This document shows positions 12,924 through 18,447 of a stretch of 18,447 nt of DNA, piece after piece; the stretch's first letter is position 1; each line of letters opens with the position of its first letter. Position numbers and translations under genes: made by a program. The stretch lies in assembly GCA_964475145.1 (NCBI GenBank), contig CAYYVK010000013.1:1-18447 (forward strand), written 5' to 3'. The notes below the pieces were generated by a model. That model had not been told where the DNA came from, searched no databases, and was given only the letters and a program-made list of their open reading frames with translations. This DNA is from CAYYVK01 sp964475145 (GTDB taxonomy: Archaea > Aenigmatarchaeota > Aenigmatarchaeia > CG10238-14 > SCSR01).

Positions 12924-13559
12924 ATGGTCAAAAAGGTTGAAAGGATAATTAAAATACTTAACAGGAAGTATAAAGTCAGACCTAGAAAGGAAGATCCTTT
13001 TATTATGTTAATAGCATGTATTTTGTCTCAAAGAACTAAGGATGAAACGACAGAAGAGGCAACTAAAAAGCTTTTCAATGCTGTAAGAAGTCCGGAAGAG
13101 ATTCTTAGCTTATCTACTAAGAAGCTAGAAAAACTCATATATCCTGTTGGGTTTTACAGGCAAAAAGCTAAAAGGATTAAAGAGCTTTGTAAAATTCTCT
13201 TGGAAAGCTATAAAGGAAAGGTCCCAAAAACAAGAGAGGAACTGCTCAAGTTGCCAGGTGTAGGCTTTAAGACAGCAGATGTAGTCTTATCTTACGGATA
13301 TGGAGAAGATGTTGTTGCTGTTGACACGCATGTTGCAGTAATAAGCAGAAGACTTGGTCTAACTAAGAGTGAAGATCCTGAGAAGATTAGAGAAGATTTG
13401 CATAGGTTAATTCCAGTCAAGCTTAGAAGAAGCGTGAACCTTCTTTTTGTAGAGTTTGGTAAGGATGTTTGCAGGACTGTTAAGCCTAAGTGTAGCATTT
13501 GCCCCTTAAAAGATTATTGTGAGTACTACAAAGAAATTAAGGGTAAAGAATCTTTTTAG
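12924..13559 (+). CDS. nth: Endonuclease III (DNA glycosylase / AP lyase)
   Basis: This is a 211-residue enzyme of base-excision repair that removes oxidised pyrimidines and cleaves the abasic strand. ILSQRTKDETT is the early family motif. The helix-hairpin-helix is LPGVGFKTADVVLSYGYG, whose lysine is the Schiff-base nucleophile, and VDTHVAVISRRLGL contains the catalytic aspartate. The C-terminal cysteines are spaced C-x6-C-x2-C-x5-C (CRTVKPKCSICPLKDYC), the exact [4Fe-4S] pattern of the family. The length is typical. Its last 23 nt overlap the convergent ATP-cone nuclease gene. Confidence 0.95.
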   Translation: MVKKVERIIKILNRKYKVRPRKEDPFIMLIACILSQRTKDETTEEATKKLFNAVRSPEEILSLSTKKLEKLIYPVGFYRQKAKRIKELCKILLESYKGKVPKTREELLKLPGVGFKTADVVLSYGYGEDVVAVDTHVAVISRRLGLTKSEDPEKIREDLHRLIPVKLRRSVNLLFVEFGKDVCRTVKPKCSICPLKDYCEYYKEIKGKESF

Positions 13560-14370
13560 TTTCTTCGAGTAGCTTTTTTACCTTGTTGGAAGGAAGCTTT
13601 GTAATTTTTTCCAACTCTTCCAACTTAAGCTCTATAATCTGCTTTAACAAGACAATACCATAATCACCAAGCCTTACTTCTACTTTTGGGTCTAAGCTTT
13701 TCAGCATTGTTATTGGGTAGAGCTTCTTTTCTTCTATTATGGATTCTAGTCCCCTCTGCTCTGGAAATTTCCATCCCATGTAGCCTATGCCTTTGCAGTC
13801 AGCATAAGTTTTTGCATGTTCAGAAATTTTTGTGTTACAAACTACTAATGCTTTTGTAAAGTTGATGTTGTGCTTTCTCTCCTTATAACCTTCTTTCAAG
13901 TCTTCAAAAGTAGAGTTTGCTTCGAGAAAAACATCAAGTCCGGTGTACGTGTGGTGGTTCATGTGATGCTTTACTTCCACGTATACAGTTTCGTCTCCTT
14001 TTCTTGCCACAACATCTATTTCATGCTCCACACATTTACCAGGAATTATAAGGTTTTGTTCGATTGAATATCCTTGCGACTCTAGTAAAAGACCAACAAA
14101 CTTTTCGAAATCTGGCTTTGGTCTTAGCAAGCTTATTGCCTCGCGCAAGTCTATCTGGTACTTTATTTCAGGCTTGAATTTTTTCATGTAAGCAAAAACC
14201 ATAGAGAGAATCTTGTGGGTTGGTATACCATCGTATACTTCTTTTTCTATTTTGTCAGCGACTGCCTTAGCTTGGGCATAAGTAGCATGCATTCTTAAAC
14301 AAGTTTTTACTATTTTGGACTTGAGGAAAGGTTGTTTTCTTCCGTCAAACTTGGTTACAAAGATCATCAT
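13537..14370 (-). CDS. ATP-cone / restriction-endonuclease-fold protein
   Basis: This is a 277-residue three-part protein. Residues about 4-85 form an ATP-cone (VTKFDGRKQPFLKSKIVKTC ... IPTHKILSMVFAYM), a nucleotide-binding regulatory domain. Residues about 88-200 form a restriction-endonuclease-like (Mrr-type) fold: HEIDVVARKGDETVYVEVKHH supplies D119 and the E132-x-K134 catalytic pair. The C-terminus ends in a helical region with LEKITKLPSNKVKKLLEETK, resembling a helix-hairpin-helix. The catalytic residues are intact, so a nucleotide-controlled nuclease is likely; its DNA substrate is not known. It overlaps nth tail-to-tail and follows scpB on the same strand by 35 nt, so DNA repair or chromosome upkeep is a plausible setting. 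Confidence 0.8.
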   Translation of the reverse strand: MMIFVTKFDGRKQPFLKSKIVKTCLRMHATYAQAKAVADKIEKEVYDGIPTHKILSMVFAYMKKFKPEIKYQIDLREAISLLRPKPDFEKFVGLLLESQGYSIEQNLIIPGKCVEHEIDVVARKGDETVYVEVKHHMNHHTYTGLDVFLEANSTFEDLKEGYKERKHNINFTKALVVCNTKISEHAKTYADCKGIGYMGWKFPEQRGLESIIEEKKLYPITMLKSLDPKVEVRLGDYGIVLLKQIIELKLEELEKITKLPSNKVKKLLEETKKILYP

Positions 14371-14405
14371 TAATAATTTGTTTTAGGCTAAAAATACACT
14401 TTTCT

Positions 14406-14900
14406 TCACGGAGAAGAACTAAATTTTTCTAGCTTACTTTTTATTTCCTCCTTACTTTTTCCAAAGTATTTTTCAAAATCTTCAGTAGTTGAGACAAGCT
14501 TAGTCCTCCCAAATTTTTCAGTCTTGATCAAACCTTTCTTTTCTAATGCTTTGATGTAACCATAAGCCTTGTTCCCTTGGTAACGAACTATTAGGGACTG
14601 TTTCACTGGCTGTTTAGAAACTACTATAGAAAGAGTTCTTAACATACCATCCGACAAGTCTGAAAAAGGAGCAAGACTTGCAACTTTACCTCTATATTCA
14701 GGCTTTATTCTTAGTTCGTAACCTTCTGGGGTTTGGGCAAGCTCTATTCCCCTTTCTACACTTTGTAATTCGCTTGCAATTTCTTCTAGAATTTCCTCTA
14801 GTTCTTCCTTGCTTATTCCAGCTATTTCGCATAACTTTTCAGGAGACAAAGGACTGCTTGAAACAAAGAGGGCAGCTTCTATCAGAGCCTTTTTGTTCAT
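14406..14900 (-). CDS. scpB: Segregation and condensation protein B (ScpB)
   Basis: This 164-residue protein is made of two winged-helix domains, as in ScpB, which dimerises and binds the kleisin ScpA in the SMC condensin complex. The start KKALIEAALFVSSSPLSPEK matches the family's LIEALLFxxxxPLS. The C-terminal domain has RTLSIVVSKQPVKQSLIVRY (family IAYxQPVTRxxIxxxRG), then YGYIKALEKKGLIKTEKFGR and FEKYFG. The ATG at 14900 is chosen over an in-frame TTG at 14921 because it begins directly at the conserved helix. The partner scpA lies about 1 kb away on the same strand. Confidence 0.88.
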   Translation of the reverse strand: MNKKALIEAALFVSSSPLSPEKLCEIAGISKEELEEILEEIASELQSVERGIELAQTPEGYELRIKPEYRGKVASLAPFSDLSDGMLRTLSIVVSKQPVKQSLIVRYQGNKAYGYIKALEKKGLIKTEKFGRTKLVSTTEDFEKYFGKSKEEIKSKLEKFSSSP

Positions 14901-14941
14901 AATATATTTTTTCTCTTCCAATAAATTTAGCCTTCAGCAAA

Positions 14942-14950
14942 TTTTATAAA
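14942..14950 (+). promoter_or_regulatory. TATA box of the nucleotidyltransferase gene (leaderless)
   Basis: TTTTATAAA is centred about 24 nt before the ATG at 14970, so the start of transcription and the start codon should coincide. No ribosome-binding site is visible, consistent with a leaderless mRNA. Confidence 0.45.
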
Positions 14951-14969
14951 CCAAAGATAACTTAGAATT

Positions 14970-15593
14970 ATGAAGGAAGCAGTGATATTGGCAGGTGGGA
15001 AAGGGCTTAGGCTTAAGCCTTTGACCGAAACAATACCAAAAAGTCTAGTGATGATAAAGAATAAGCCTTTGATAGACTATCAGCTTGACTGGCTGGAAAA
15101 GAATGGCTATACAAGGATAATTGTTGCATGTGGGTATAAGTATGATGTGTTAAAGAAGTATTTAGGGAATTCGGTAGAATATTCTGTTGAAAGTGCGCCA
15201 TTAGGAACGGCAGGTGCCGTGAATAAGGCTAAAAAGCTTTTACAAAGCAAAGATTTCTTGGTAATAAACGGAGACATAATAACTGATTTGAACCTAGAAG
15301 AATTTGAAAAAATACACGAAAGACTTTCTATCGTAGTTACTCCTTTAAAATGTCCGTTTGGTGTAATAAGCGAAGATGGAGGAAAAGTAGTTTTTCATGA
15401 AAAACCAAAGTTGCCATATTGGATAAACGCAGGGATATACCTCATGAACAAGTCAGTAAAATTACCGGCGAAAGGTGATTTAGAGAGGGACGTTTTTCCA
15501 AACGAGCAACTAAAGATTTTCAAGTATGAAGGGTTTTGGAAAAGTATAGACACTTTCAAGGATGTAGCAGAAGTAGAAAAAGAGTTGGAGTGA
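14970..15593 (+). CDS. Sugar-phosphate nucleotidyltransferase
   Basis: This 207-residue NTP-transferase is of the GlmU/RmlA/GDP-mannose pyrophosphorylase type, which activates sugar phosphates to NDP-sugars. The signature LAGGKGLRLKPLTETIPKSL at about 8-27 contains the catalytic Arg and Lys. NGDIITDLNLEEF carries the metal-binding aspartate. EKPKLPYWINAGIYLMNK matches the EKPxxPxxxxNAGIYVxxP sugar-binding segment, and FWKSIDTFKD matches the WxDIGTPxD end. There is no C-terminal beta-helix or acyltransferase domain, and it is slightly short for the single-domain form (about 230). The specific sugar cannot be told. It sits on the plus strand between scpB and a zinc-ribbon gene and ends 2 nt from the latter. 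Confidence 0.88.
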   Translation: MKEAVILAGGKGLRLKPLTETIPKSLVMIKNKPLIDYQLDWLEKNGYTRIIVACGYKYDVLKKYLGNSVEYSVESAPLGTAGAVNKAKKLLQSKDFLVINGDIITDLNLEEFEKIHERLSIVVTPLKCPFGVISEDGGKVVFHEKPKLPYWINAGIYLMNKSVKLPAKGDLERDVFPNEQLKIFKYEGFWKSIDTFKDVAEVEKELE

Positions 15594-15595
15594 AG

Positions 15596-15913
15596 CTATT
15601 TTTTGTTTTCTAAAATTTTCTTGATGGACTTAGTTAAATATCCAACCCTTTTGGTGTTCAAATCAATCCCTAAGATTTTCAGTTCATCTCTTGCTAACTC
15701 CTTGAGAGAATCTTTATCTTTCTCTAAGTATGGTTTTCTTCTTAGCAAATTTTTTACAACTATCGAGTATTTTATAGAATTTCCGGTGCAGACTTTTGCA
15801 AAAGACTTCTCGTACTTTTTTCCACAATTGAAGCATGCATAACCTTCTACAGAGAATGGATCGTCTTTGTCGTACAATGGTTTAAGCTGACTTTTGCATC
15901 TTGGACAATACAT
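15596..15913 (-). CDS. Zinc-ribbon protein of unknown function
   Basis: This 105-residue protein has an N-terminal zinc ribbon, C3-x2-C6 (CPRC) and C27-x2-C30 (CFNC). A basic helical region follows, with NSIKYSIVVKNLLRRKPYLE and KELARDELKILGIDL. The second half could bind nucleic acid, but no named domain is recognised. It lies 35 nt after scpA on the same strand and is probably co-transcribed with it. Its end meets the nucleotidyltransferase gene tail-to-tail. Confidence 0.6.
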   Translation of the reverse strand: MYCPRCKSQLKPLYDKDDPFSVEGYACFNCGKKYEKSFAKVCTGNSIKYSIVVKNLLRRKPYLEKDKDSLKELARDELKILGIDLNTKRVGYLTKSIKKILENKK

Positions 15914-15948
15914 ACAGAGAATTTAAAAATTAAAAATATTTAAGTTTT

Positions 15949-16632
15949 TTACCTTTTCTTGGATATCCAAATTTCCTTAAAAATTTCAGGTTGCTGAAGT
16001 TCTATCTTCCCTTCTTGGTCTAAGTGCAATACTGGTATGAAATGTTCTACTATTTTATCTCTTTTCCATTCTTCCACTATTTGCTTGAACTCTATCCTTT
16101 CTAAGTTTAGCTTCTTCATAAGCTCATTTATCTCCTGCATAACTCTTTCTATTCTTTTTATTATGTCCTCTTCTGTCGGAATTGCTGCTTGTAGTCTTCT
16201 TGCAAAAAGTTGCTTTCTTTCTTCCCTTCTTTTTTCTACAGCCATGGCTTTTCTCAGAGCATTTATGAGATCATCAAGAGTTACTTGTCTTTTTGGTACT
16301 CTTTTTATGGGGTGGCTCAACTGGACAAGGTTTGAATCTATTCCCAAATCTTCAAAAGTTTTTGCCTCTTCTGTAACTTCTTCTCTTTCTTCAAAAATAG
16401 AAAGATAGTCTGCTTTAAGCTTTAGTAAAATAGCAGCAACGAAAACTATTTTTGCAGGTATTCTAAAGTCAAGCTCTTCTACTGCTTTTAGATAACGAAT
16501 AAAGCTGTCTGTAAGCTTTACTAAATCTATGTTCCAAGGGTCTAAATTTTCAACGCTTACTATGTAGTAAATGACTTCTTCCCAGCTTTCTTTCTCTATT
16601 ATCATTTGGAGGATGTTTTCTTCTTCTACCAT
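15949..16632 (-). CDS. scpA: Segregation and condensation protein A (ScpA kleisin)
   Basis: This 227-residue protein is the kleisin that bridges the SMC heads. The N-terminal domain shows the family pattern SWEEVIYYIVSVENLDPWNI, then DLVKLTDSFIRYLKAVEELD and AKIVFVAAILLKLKADYL, which form the SMC-neck-binding helices. A charged linker follows (about 85-165, with RQVTLDDLINALRKAMAV). The C-terminal winged helix reads IVEHFIPVLHLDQEGKIELQQPEIFKEIWI. The length is typical. It is followed by the zinc-ribbon gene and, after an opposite-strand gene, by scpB. The 5' region faces the Cas2-like gene. Confidence 0.88.
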   Translation of the reverse strand: MVEEENILQMIIEKESWEEVIYYIVSVENLDPWNIDLVKLTDSFIRYLKAVEELDFRIPAKIVFVAAILLKLKADYLSIFEEREEVTEEAKTFEDLGIDSNLVQLSHPIKRVPKRQVTLDDLINALRKAMAVEKRREERKQLFARRLQAAIPTEEDIIKRIERVMQEINELMKKLNLERIEFKQIVEEWKRDKIVEHFIPVLHLDQEGKIELQQPEIFKEIWISKKR

Positions 16633-16698
16633 GCTAATAGTAAATTGCCTTTCTAAAGCATTATATTATCGAAAGGTCTGGAAGTGAACTACCGAAAA

Positions 16699-16721
16699 GT
16701 TTATATTTCACACGTGTGAAA
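16699..16721 (+). promoter_or_regulatory. TATA box with adjoining 16-bp perfect palindrome (operator)
   Basis: GTTTATAT (16699-16706) is a TATA box at the right distance for a start near 16728. TTTCACACGTGTGAAA (16706-16721) is a perfect 16-bp palindrome directly at its 3' edge, between TATA box and transcription start. In archaea a dimeric repressor bound there blocks recruitment of RNA polymerase. The binding protein is unknown. Confidence 0.6.
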
Positions 16722-16740
16722 AATAAACAACACGATAAAA

Positions 16741-16947
16741 ATGAGTTTTATTCTAACCTTTGACATACCAAGAGATTTAGCTTTAGAAAGAAAACGTGTA
16801 AACTTGAGCTTGCGTAGGATGAACGCTGAAATGATACAATTTTCAGTCTGGAAGCATGAAAATCTTTCTGACTTGATAAAAGTAGCTCTTCTGATAAAGT
16901 CTGTAGGAGGTTCGGCAAGAATTCTAGAAGAAAAATTCATCTTCTAA
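16741..16947 (+). CDS. Orphan Cas2-like / PaaX-C-like small protein
   Basis: This 68-residue protein has the pattern of the Cas2 ferredoxin-like fold. A first strand ends in aspartate (FILTFDIPRD, D8, the position of the Cas2 metal-binding Asp). Next comes an Arg-rich helix (ERKRVNLSLRRMNA), and then MIQFSVWKHENLSD, matching Cas2 and PaaX QxSVW/F segments. A second helix and final strands (GGSARILEEKFIF) follow. It is shorter than Cas2 (about 85-100) and there is no CRISPR array, cas1 or helix-turn-helix domain nearby. It is therefore better seen as a free-standing member of the wider Cas2/VapD/PaaX-C group. The promoter carries a perfect palindrome, implying tight control. Confidence 0.6.
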   Translation: MSFILTFDIPRDLALERKRVNLSLRRMNAEMIQFSVWKHENLSDLIKVALLIKSVGGSARILEEKFIF

Positions 16948-16970
16948 TTTATTTCAAAGTAAACTAACAC

Positions 16971-17156
16971 TTACCTTTTCCTTTCTCCAGTCCTAGTCTT
17001 AGTCTGCCAAGAGTACTTTCTCCACTTAGAGCTTCTTCCATAACCGCAGTAAGCGCAATATTTCTTATCACGACGATAAGAAACATGGCCGCATCTTCTG
17101 CAACGAATGTGCGTTATTTTATGCTTTAAACCCATCGATGGAGTTCCTTTTACCAT
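16971..17156 (-). CDS. rpl37e: 50S ribosomal protein eL37
   Basis: This 61-residue protein is of normal length for archaeal eL37. It starts [19 protein letters not shown], nearly the family consensus. Four zinc-binding cysteines are present at 19, 22, 34 and 37 (CRRCG and CAYCG), followed by the basic RNA-binding tail [11 protein letters not shown]. It is the third gene of an operon with an LSm protein and a small unknown, 23 nt after the unknown. The LSm-eL37 pairing is a known archaeal arrangement. Confidence 0.95.
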   Translation of the reverse strand: MVKGTPSMGLKHKITHIRCRRCGHVSYRRDKKYCAYCGYGRSSKWRKYSWQTKTRTGERKR

Positions 17157-17179
17157 ACAAGAATTATTGTGTAGAGAAT

Positions 17180-17422
17180 TTAAATATCTGGTTCTACGTT
17201 CAAAATTCTTGCTAACTTTAGCACATTCTTTAAAGTAGGCTCTCTTCTAACCCTAACTACCATAGGCTTGTGCTCTGGATAAACCTCAAGAAAAGCTCTA
17301 ACAAACTTTTCAAAAACTTTTCTTCCTTCGCTGTTGAGCACATCGTGAGAAAAGTATAAACTATAATTTTCTACTAACTTCTTAAATAGTGCAACCGAAT
17401 CTATAACAGCTTTTGAGTACAT
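17180..17422 (-). CDS. Hypothetical protein between LSm and eL37
   Basis: This 80-residue soluble protein starts at the ATG at 17422 ([13 protein letters not shown]); an in-frame TTG two codons earlier is possible. It looks mostly helical, with [20 protein letters not shown] and [20 protein letters not shown]. These are followed by a basic strand [20 protein letters not shown]. It is placed inside a ribosomal/RNA-binding operon with gaps of 23-24 nt on both sides, so an RNA- or ribosome-related role is plausible. No family was recognised. Confidence 0.6.
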   Translation of the reverse strand: MYSKAVIDSVALFKKLVENYSLYFSHDVLNSEGRKVFEKFVRAFLEVYPEHKPMVVRVRREPTLKNVLKLARILNVEPDI

Positions 17423-17446
17423 ACTCAAAGATTTTAAAACTTCATG

Positions 17447-17674
17447 TTATACTTGCACAGGACTTGCATATAGTATTGTATCTCCCCGTATGAGCACGGT
17501 GCCAAGCTTTGCCTTGTTTTCTCCGTTCTTCTGCACTTCTACTTCATCCAACCAAAGGTTCAAGTGCAAGTCCAAAGCCTTCAAAACACCTGTAAGCTCT
17601 TCTCCGTTTTTCAGCTTTACTAGTACCTTCTTCCCTTTTGCCCTGTCCAAAGCATCTATAGGCCTTTCACCCAT
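17447..17674 (-). CDS. LSm (Sm-like archaeal) RNA-binding protein
   Basis: This 75-residue protein is of the SmAP type, which forms a ring that binds U-rich RNA. The start MGERPIDALDRAKGKKVLVK and the Sm1 motif (KLKNGEELTGVLKALDLHLNLWLD) match the family, as does the Sm2 motif IRGDTILYASP near the end. The ATG at 17674 fits the usual SmAP beginning (M-x-x-RPLDxL) better than an in-frame GTG at 17683. It is the first gene of the operon that continues to eL37. A TATA-like element (17713-17722, minus strand) and a near-palindrome (17686-17703) precede it. Confidence 0.92.
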   Translation of the reverse strand: MGERPIDALDRAKGKKVLVKLKNGEELTGVLKALDLHLNLWLDEVEVQKNGENKAKLGTVLIRGDTILYASPVQV

Positions 17675-17685
17675 CTTTTTCACAC

Positions 17686-17722
17686 GATAATAGTATTATT
17701 ATCTTGCAATAAGATATATAAA
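17686..17722 (-). promoter_or_regulatory. Promoter of the LSm operon with a near-palindrome
   Basis: On the minus strand TTTATATATC (17713-17722) is a TATA box that places the start near 17692. The 18-nt element GATAATAATACTATTATC (17686-17703, minus-strand reading) is self-complementary at 16 of 18 positions and covers the predicted start. It may be an operator, though AT-rich DNA yields such elements more often by chance. Confidence 0.35.
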
Positions 17723-17769
17723 GGTTACTTAGTTTTAGAGAAATTCTTTACGCTTTTATTCCAAGAACA

Positions 17770-17780
17770 CATATAAACTT
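17770..17780 (+). promoter_or_regulatory. Probable TATA box of the eS8 gene
   Basis: CATATAAACTT is centred about 34 nt before the ATG at 17809. This predicts a start near 17799 and a leader of only about 10 nt. Confidence 0.4.
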
Positions 17781-17808
17781 CTAACAGTATACTTTATTAA
17801 GTGGTAGG

Positions 17809-18204
17809 ATGGCAGTATGGCATGGTGAAAAAGGGAGAAAAAGAACAGGCGGTAAGATAATTCTGGCTAGAAAGAAGAAAAAGCGTGAGCTTGGTTCTTT
17901 ACCGGTGCACACAAAAATAGGGGAAGAAAAAAGAGTTGTTGTAAGGACAAAGGGTGGAGGGGAAAAGGTAAAGGCGTACAAAGTAGAATTTGCCAATGTT
18001 ACTGACCCAAAAACAAAAGTTTCTAAAAAAGTAAAAATTTTAGACGTGCTCGAAAACAGAGCAAACCCACAATTCGTAAGAAGTAAGATAGTGACAAAAG
18101 GTGCAATAATAAAGACTGAGCTTGGCAATGCCTTAGTAACTTCAAGACCAAGTCAGCATGGAATAGTTAATGCTGTTTTAATTCAAGAAGAGAAGAAAGA
18201 ATAA
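17809..18204 (+). CDS. rps8e: 30S ribosomal protein eS8
   Basis: This 131-residue protein matches archaeal eS8 over its whole length. It has MAVWHGEKGRKRTGGKIILA, then the very basic RKKKKRELG and TKIGEEKRVVVRTKGGGEKV. ANVTDPKTKVSKKVKILDVL, NPQFVRSKIVTKGAIIKTE and the ending GNALVTSRPSQHGIVNAVLI follow. The length is typical. It is a single-gene unit divergent from the LSm operon and is followed by a T-rich terminator. Confidence 0.96.
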   Translation: MAVWHGEKGRKRTGGKIILARKKKKRELGSLPVHTKIGEEKRVVVRTKGGGEKVKAYKVEFANVTDPKTKVSKKVKILDVLENRANPQFVRSKIVTKGAIIKTELGNALVTSRPSQHGIVNAVLIQEEKKE

Positions 18205-18206
18205 CA

Positions 18207-18224
18207 TTTTTCAAAAATTTTTTT
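18207..18224 (+). terminator. T-rich terminator after eS8
   Basis: Just after the stop codon the coding strand has TTTTT, then CAAAAA, then a run of seven T (18218-18224). Archaeal RNA polymerase terminates on such T-tracts without needing a strong hairpin. Confidence 0.5.
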
Positions 18225-18447
18225 GTTAATTCAATTCCATATCTTTTTATAGATGAAAAAGTCTTCTTAGCTCATCCGACCGAACCTATAGAAGTCTGAC
18301 CTGGTAAAAAAGTAAACGAACTAACAAAAGAAATGCTTGCTATCGGCTTCCAAGGGGAAAAACAAAGTACAGTGGGGTAATATACATAGGTGGAGTAGAG
18401 TTCCAAAGAATGAAACTCTAACTCAGAATTTTTAACAACTGGTCAAT
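18225..18447 (+). other. Window-end region with broken reading frames
   Basis: No intact gene is seen. On the plus strand one frame reads protein-like sequence (YLFIDEKVFLAHPTEPIEV, then after a TGA PGKKVNELTKEMLAIGFQGE) and stops at a TAA near 18378. Other frames continue protein-like for 15-22 codons. This could be a decayed gene, or ordinary noncoding DNA read by chance. Confidence 0.25.

Noticed and set aside
16648..16676. CCTTTC/GAAAGG inverted repeat between scpA and the Cas2-like gene
   Set aside because: Only six base pairs around a 17-nt AT-rich spacer; weak compared with the perfect palindrome nearby.
16701..16940. 79-residue minus-strand frame opposite the Cas2-like gene
   Set aside because: It is antisense to a better-supported gene and its translation has no family-like pattern.
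16741..16947. Cas2-like gene as part of a CRISPR-Cas locus
   Set aside because: No repeat-spacer array and no cas1 or other cas genes are present; neighbours are ribosomal and SMC-related genes.

Overview
This 18.4 kb window comes from an archaeon. The evidence is archaeal/eukaryal-type ribosomal proteins (eS8, eL37), an Sm-like RNA-binding protein next to eL37, an Lhr-type helicase, TATA/BRE-type promoters (AAGCTTAAAA-like) at tRNA-like distances, and a tRNA-Val gene with an intron that fits the bulge-helix-bulge rule. The DNA is AT-rich, genes are tightly packed, and several proteins are shorter than usual for their families. This suggests a small-genome (DPANN-like) archaeon, but that is an inference; the lineage cannot be fixed from this window.

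Layout. 1-1110: a cut-off acylphosphatase and a TtuA/TtcA-type tRNA thiolase on the minus strand. 1165-3967: a hydrogenase locus. Three plus-strand genes (an unknown protein, a HypC-like chaperone carrying an extra N-terminal domain, and a HycI/HybD-type maturation protease) run tail-to-tail into a minus-strand pair encoding a [NiFe] hydrogenase. The large subunit is complete in its active-site motifs. The small subunit is only 156 residues and carries a single Fe-S cluster site. No electron-transfer subunit is present nearby. 4027-6419: a plus-strand series with a DUF3467-like protein, a two-helix membrane protein, a membrane-anchored lysine-methyltransferase-like protein, a small unknown, a radical SAM enzyme and a winged-helix regulator. 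6504-6586: tRNA-Val(GAC) with a 12-nt intron between positions 25 and 26.

6617-9962: a membrane-anchored unknown, a thymidylate kinase with an altered P-loop, a MgtC/SapB-DUF4010 membrane protein, an ORF interrupted by one TAG, and two small exported or membrane proteins. 9965-14370: genome-maintenance genes, namely an Lhr helicase divergent from endonuclease III, and an ATP-cone/restriction-endonuclease-fold protein convergent with it. 14406-16632: ScpB and ScpA (SMC partners) separated by a sugar nucleotidyltransferase and a zinc-ribbon protein. 16741-18204: an orphan Cas2-like protein whose promoter carries a perfect 16-bp palindrome, then the LSm/unknown/eL37 operon and eS8. 18205-18447 holds a T-rich terminator and no intact gene.

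The most striking element is the hydrogenase locus. It combines a group-3-like catalytic subunit, a truncated one-cluster small subunit with a shifted first cysteine, a short processing tail, and a HypC whose usually N-terminal cysteine is internal. Next come the 12-nt tRNA intron and the palindrome-controlled Cas2-like gene.
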